Source: Nocardiopsis potens DSM 45234 (GTDB lineage Bacteria > Actinomycetota > Actinomycetes > Streptosporangiales > Streptosporangiaceae). From it: a stretch of DNA of 64,000 nt. Each line of letters opens with the position of its first letter. Positions within the stretch are counted from its first letter, which is position 1. Shown here in pieces: positions 60,456 through 64,000 of the stretch. The position numbers and the translations under genes were made by a program. The stretch covers positions 1 to 64,000 of the forward strand of contig NZ_ANBB01000056.1 in assembly GCF_000341105.1 (NCBI RefSeq). Direction: 5' to 3'. The notes beneath the pieces were generated by a model, which was given only the letters and a program-made list of their open reading frames with translations, was not told the DNA's origin and made no database searches.

Positions 60456-61376
60456 CTACGGTCCGTCCCCGGGGCGGGCGATGGACGGATCCCGGCGGGC
60501 GTGGTCCTTCTCCGGGGCGGCCCGGGACCGGCGGCGGTACTCCCCCGGGCTGGTCCCGGTCTCGCGGCGGAAGAACCGGCAGAAGTAGGCGGGGTCGGTG
60601 AAGCCGACCGCGCGGGCCACCGCGGCCACGGTCAGCCCGGTGCCGGCCAGCAGCCGCTTCGCCTCCAGGGTGCGGGCGCCGCGGAGCAGCGCGCCGGGGG
60701 TCCGGCCGGTGGACCGCTTCACCGCGTCGGCCAGGTGCCCGGGGGTCACCCCGAGTTCGGCGGCGGCCTCGGCGACCGTCATCCCGGCGGCCGCGGCGGG
60801 GCCGTCGAGCAGGCGGAGGAAGCGCTCGGCCGGGTCGTCCGCGGCGGCGGAGGGCCGCGCCGCCGCCCCCCGGTCGGCCGACCGGGCCGCCCGGGTGAGC
60901 AGGATGTGCAGGTAGGCGCGGAGCACCGAGGCCATGCCGGGGCGGCGGGCGCGGAACTCGCGCAGCATCTCGCCGAGGACCCCGGCGGCCTCGGCGGCGG
61001 CCCCGGCGTCCAGCGCCTGCCAGGGGCGCTCGGCGGCCAGCCGGCGGAGCAGCTCGCGGTCGCCCGGCCGGTCCAGCAGGAAGGCGTCCTCCAGCAGGAC
61101 GACGTGGCCGTTCACGCCGCGGGCGCGGGCCCAGTGGTGCACCTGGCCGGCGGCGAGGACGCCCAGGTTGGGCGGGGTGATCGGCCACCGGCGCATGTCG
61201 ATGACGTGCTCGCCGGCGCCGGCCGTGACGTGCACGATCTCGTGGAAGGTGTGCCGGTGCGGGAAGGCGGCCCGGGACAGCGGGCCGATCGTGTCGAAGG
61301 TCCCGATGGCGAACGGGAAGAGCTGCGGGGCGGGGACCTCCAGCCGGTGCAGCTCCATGGGGGAGGCCGTCTCCAT
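60456..61376 (-). CDS. AraC-family transcriptional regulator
   Basis: A 306-residue protein with an N-terminal cupin-like sensor (HRHTFHEIVHVTAGAGEHVID near residue 40) and a C-terminal double HTH (MTVAEAAAELGVTPGHLADAVKRSTG near 195, AVARAVGFTDPAYFCRFFRRETGTSPGEYR near 248-280). It lies just upstream of the dioxygenase gene (69 bp) on the same strand, so it probably activates it (inference). The ATG at 61376 has GGAGAG at good spacing. Confidence 0.9.
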   Translation of the reverse strand: METASPMELHRLEVPAPQLFPFAIGTFDTIGPLSRAAFPHRHTFHEIVHVTAGAGEHVIDMRRWPITPPNLGVLAAGQVHHWARARGVNGHVVLLEDAFLLDRPGDRELLRRLAAERPWQALDAGAAAEAAGVLGEMLREFRARRPGMASVLRAYLHILLTRAARSADRGAAARPSAAADDPAERFLRLLDGPAAAAGMTVAEAAAELGVTPGHLADAVKRSTGRTPGALLRGARTLEAKRLLAGTGLTVAAVARAVGFTDPAYFCRFFRRETGTSPGEYRRRSRAAPEKDHARRDPSIARPGDGP

Positions 61377-61487
61377 GCGCGCTCTCCTACCCGGTGCGCG
61401 GGCCCGCTACTCCGCGCGCCGGGGCCGTCCCTCGGCCGAGGCGGCCGGGGCCGGGTGGCCGGCTCCGGGGCCGCCGGGGGCGGAGTG

Positions 61488-62948
61488 CTACTCGGCGGGC
61501 ACCGCCGCCCGGTCTCCGTCCCGGTCGCGCTCGGCGGCGATGGCGGTGATCCGGCCGCGGACGGCGAACCAGCCGATGAACAGCGCCGCGGCCAGCACCG
61601 GGAGCGACATGAGGGTGTAGCGGCCCGCCTCGTCGAACCACATCAGCACGATGACGGCGGCGAAGAAGGCCAGGGTGGCCAGGTCGGTCCAGGGGGAGCC
61701 GGGGAGGCGGAAGGAGGGGCGGACCGCCTCTCCGGCGCCGGCCTTCCGGACGAACAGGATGTGGCAGAGGATGATCATGCCCCAGGTGCCGAGGATGCCG
61801 ATCGCCGCGAAGTTGAGGATGATCTCGAACGCCTTCTCCGGCAGGGCGTAGTTGAGGCCGACGCCGAAGATGCACGCCACGCTGGTCAGCAGGATGCCGC
61901 CGTAGGGGACCTGGTTGCGGCTCATCACCCCGGTGAACCGGGGCGCCGAGCCGGCCATCGCCATCGAGCGCAGGATCCGGCCGGTGGAGTAGAGGCCGGA
62001 GTTGAGGCTGGACATCGCGGCGGTCAGCACCACCAGGTTCATCACGTCGCCCGCGGCGGGCACGCCCAGCCGGGACAGGACGGTGACGAACGGGCTCTCG
62101 TCGGCGCTGAACGCCGAGGAGGGCAGCAGCATCGCGAGCAGCAGCACCGAGCCGACGTAGAAGACGCCGATCCGCCACATGATCGAGTTGATCGCCTTGG
62201 GCATGATCTTCTCCGGCTCGGCGGTCTCGCCGGCGGTCACCCCGACCAGCTCCACCGAGGCGTAGGCGAAGACCACGCCCTGGATGACCAGGACCAGCGG
62301 AAGGATCCCGTTCGGGAGGAAGCCGCCGTCCTGGACCAGCAGGTGCACTCCGCCGTCGTGCCCGCCCACCTGCCGGCCGGTGGCCAGCAGGAAGATGCCG
62401 ATGAACATGAACAGGACGAGCGCCGCGACCTTGATGATCGCGAACCAGAACTCCATCTCGCCGAAGATCTTCACCGAGATCAGGTTGACCACCAGCACGA
62501 CCGCCAGCGCCGCGAGCGCCAGCGCCCACTGCGGCACCGGGGAGAAGAGGCTCCAGTAGTGGGTGTACATCGCGATCGCGGTGATGTCGGCGATGCCGGT
62601 GGTGGCCCAGTTGAGGAAGTACAACCAGCCGCCGACGTAGGCGCCCTTCTCCCCCATGAACTCCCGGGAGTAGGAGACGAACGACCCGGAGGAGGGGCGG
62701 TGCAGGATCAGCTCGCCCAGCGCGCGGACCACGAAGAACGCGAACACGCCGCAGACCGCGTAGGCCAGGGCCAGCGACGGGCCGGCGTCGTGCAGCCGGC
62801 CGCCCGCTCCGAGGAAGAGACCCGTTCCGATGGCGCCGCCGATGGCGATCATGTTGATGTGCCGTGCGCTCAGCGCCTTGCTGTATCCGGCGTCCCCGGC
62901 GTCGACGTGCCGGGTCCGCTCCGCGGTGGGCGGGATCTCTTCCCTCAT
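61488..62948 (-). CDS. APC-superfamily amino acid permease
   Basis: A 486-residue permease with about 12 transmembrane helices. The amino-acid permease signature is clear: MIAIGGAIGTGLFLGAG near residue 34, SSGSFVSYSREFMG near 78, and the Y-A-S-V-E-L-V-G-V-T-A-G-E helix near 220. It is closest in pattern to GabP/aromatic or Lys-type permeases of the AAT family; the exact substrate is not assigned. The ATG at 62948 has GAGGAAAC at 6-nt spacing; a GTG two codons earlier is an alternative. Confidence 0.9.
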   Translation of the reverse strand: MREEIPPTAERTRHVDAGDAGYSKALSARHINMIAIGGAIGTGLFLGAGGRLHDAGPSLALAYAVCGVFAFFVVRALGELILHRPSSGSFVSYSREFMGEKGAYVGGWLYFLNWATTGIADITAIAMYTHYWSLFSPVPQWALALAALAVVLVVNLISVKIFGEMEFWFAIIKVAALVLFMFIGIFLLATGRQVGGHDGGVHLLVQDGGFLPNGILPLVLVIQGVVFAYASVELVGVTAGETAEPEKIMPKAINSIMWRIGVFYVGSVLLLAMLLPSSAFSADESPFVTVLSRLGVPAAGDVMNLVVLTAAMSSLNSGLYSTGRILRSMAMAGSAPRFTGVMSRNQVPYGGILLTSVACIFGVGLNYALPEKAFEIILNFAAIGILGTWGMIILCHILFVRKAGAGEAVRPSFRLPGSPWTDLATLAFFAAVIVLMWFDEAGRYTLMSLPVLAAALFIGWFAVRGRITAIAAERDRDGDRAAVPAE

Positions 62949-63456
62949 GTACACGTTTCCTCGTCGTCGAGCGGTGCTGTCGCCACCGCGCCGCACGAAC
63001 GCGGGCACGGCTCCGCGCCCGCGGGCCGAACTCACGCCCGCGCAGCGAGGGAGCCTCCGGCCTTGCCGGTGCTGGTGGCACCGCACGCAGGCCTGCGGCG
63101 GCCGCCCGTGAGGGGTGGGGGGCGGCCGCCGAGGGAAACCGAGAGCCACGACTGTGTGACGCAGATCCAGCGGAAAGCGTAACCACAGGTGGCGAGGGCC
63201 GGTTTCAGCTCGGGACGTGCCATGGATCACGAAGTTTCATACCGGAAATCCTGTTTTCGACACTCTGCGTGCTTTCCTCTCGAGTGAGCCCCGACACGGC
63301 AGCGGTTCCGGAGCGTCCCGCCCCGCCGCCGGGCCGCCCGGCGCCGCCCGGCCCGGCGGGTAAAACTTCGCGGGCCGCCGCAGCGCCGCCCGGGCCCCCC
63401 GGCTTTCCGGGCGCGCGGCCCGGCCGCGCCGGAAAAGGCGGCGGTACCGTGCCGGC
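62949..63456. other. Intergenic 508 bp, divergent promoters expected
   Basis: The stretch lies between the permease and the last gene, which diverge. Around 63165-63290 the composition is less GC-rich (AAAGCGTAACCACAGG, then GTTTCATACCGGAAATCC), which fits promoters. It contains GCGGCCGCC inverted repeats near 63093-63130. No riboswitch or coding segment is recognised. Confidence 0.35.
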
Positions 63457-63948
63457 ATGGCCTCCGACCGATCCGCCCCGCCCGCCCTCGCCCTCCCGGT
63501 CCCCGGCACACCGGTGCGGGCCGTGGTCACCGGGGAGCACCCGTGGGGCGCCACCGCCAGGATCCTCGGGCACGAGGGCGTCCCCGCCTCCATCGACGCC
63601 GCGGCGATGGAGAGCCCCTCCGGGGCCCCGATCGCGCTCCCCGAGGAGCGGCCCCGGGTCGGCGAGGAGGTGGACGCCGTCGTCCAGCAGCTGCGGCAGT
63701 GGAGCGGACCGGGGTGGGTCCGGCTCTCCACCCGCGCCGCCGACCTCGCCGGGCTCCGGTGGCGGTGCGACTTCTGCATGGCCTGGACGGTGCTGGGCCC
63801 GGGCGGGGACGGCGTCGTCATGGAGGTGCGCGCCGCCGGCGGCCCGGAGGCGCACTCGGTGGTCGCGCACCGGGACTGCCTGCTCGGCGCACTGCACCCG
63901 GAGAGCCTGGAGCGCGCCCGGGTGCCGAAGGTCGGCCGCGGCGGCTGA
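63457..63948 (+). CDS. S1-domain-like small protein
   Basis: A 163-residue protein. Residues 14-95 have the pattern of an actinobacterial S1-like module: VPGTPVRAVVTGEHPWGATARIL, then ERPRVGEEVDAVVQQLRQW and GWVRLSTR. The C-terminal part contains CDFC near residue 104 and HRDC near 140, which could bind a metal. RNA binding is inferred only from the S1 resemblance. ATG; the ribosome site is weak. Confidence 0.6.
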   Translation: MASDRSAPPALALPVPGTPVRAVVTGEHPWGATARILGHEGVPASIDAAAMESPSGAPIALPEERPRVGEEVDAVVQQLRQWSGPGWVRLSTRAADLAGLRWRCDFCMAWTVLGPGGDGVVMEVRAAGGPEAHSVVAHRDCLLGALHPESLERARVPKVGRGG

Positions 63949-63969
63949 GCGCCCGGCGGCACCGGGCCG

Positions 63970-63993
63970 CGCGGTGGTGCGCGCACCACCGCG
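63970..63993 (+). terminator. 24-bp perfect palindrome after the last gene
   Basis: The half-site CGCGGTGGTGCG is followed by its complement, 22 bp beyond the stop at 63948. It is a likely terminator hairpin; the window ends 7 bp later. Confidence 0.6.
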
Positions 63994-64000
63994 AAGAGCG

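Overview
The window is about 73% G+C (visual estimate) and reads as the chromosome of an actinobacterium. Supporting signs are the extreme GC3 coding, frequent GTG/TTG starts, several leaderless promoters, an Scr1-type XRE/DUF397 pair beside an RsbW-like ATPase, LAL-type LuxR and DUF5685/DUF6069 proteins. Nocardiopsaceae is my best guess (inference). I support 58 protein genes, including two micropeptides, and one tRNA.

Layout. 1-424: an array of ~75-bp GC-rich repeats. 425-4623: a NUDIX hydrolase, an ArsR regulator divergent from a flavin-reductase-like gene over a 22-bp perfect palindrome, a PEP-mutase-like/creatininase pair and a small ABM monooxygenase. 4614-12460: leftward genes for a flippase-like membrane protein and then a tight seven-gene operon. 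In transcription order the operon encodes a GTP cyclohydrolase II-like protein, an inositol-monophosphatase-like protein, a CDP-alcohol phosphatidyltransferase, a dehydrogenase, a PTPS-like T-fold protein, a glycosyltransferase and a methyltransferase. The cyclohydrolase lacks the catalytic Tyr and the PTPS homologue lacks the catalytic Cys and one zinc His, so the operon probably makes an unknown GTP-derived metabolite. It is the best candidate here for an undescribed system.

12613-15089: a TetR gene, a strong hairpin and two more repeat arrays in opposite orientations. 15090-32043: a PrmC-related methyltransferase with a structured leader, an amidohydrolase whose 3' end is duplicated, an L,D-transpeptidase lipoprotein, a two-component system, an SPFH/RHH/PH-domain membrane module, a Cys-rich DUF5685 protein and a penicillin-acylase-family enzyme. 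32147-37532: a glycine-betaine-type ABC transporter operon, a rhomboid protease with two CRP-like sites upstream, and dCTP deaminase.

37663-47640: tRNA-Gly(CCC), a MarR regulator with a rifampin-phosphotransferase-like enzyme, then a mobilisation region. That region has a MobC-like protein with a HUH relaxase, a convergent MobF relaxase-helicase, a two-HTH protein and two Cys-containing micropeptides. No integrase or replication gene is visible. 47648-64000: NmrA/TetR, a LAL regulator, oxidoreductase, DsbA-like and MFS genes, the Scr1/DUF397/RsbW-like cluster, a leaderless argG with ARG-box-like sites, an intradiol dioxygenase with an AraC regulator, an APC permease and an S1-like small protein.

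Most long open frames overlapping these genes on the other strand are GC artefacts and are not listed.
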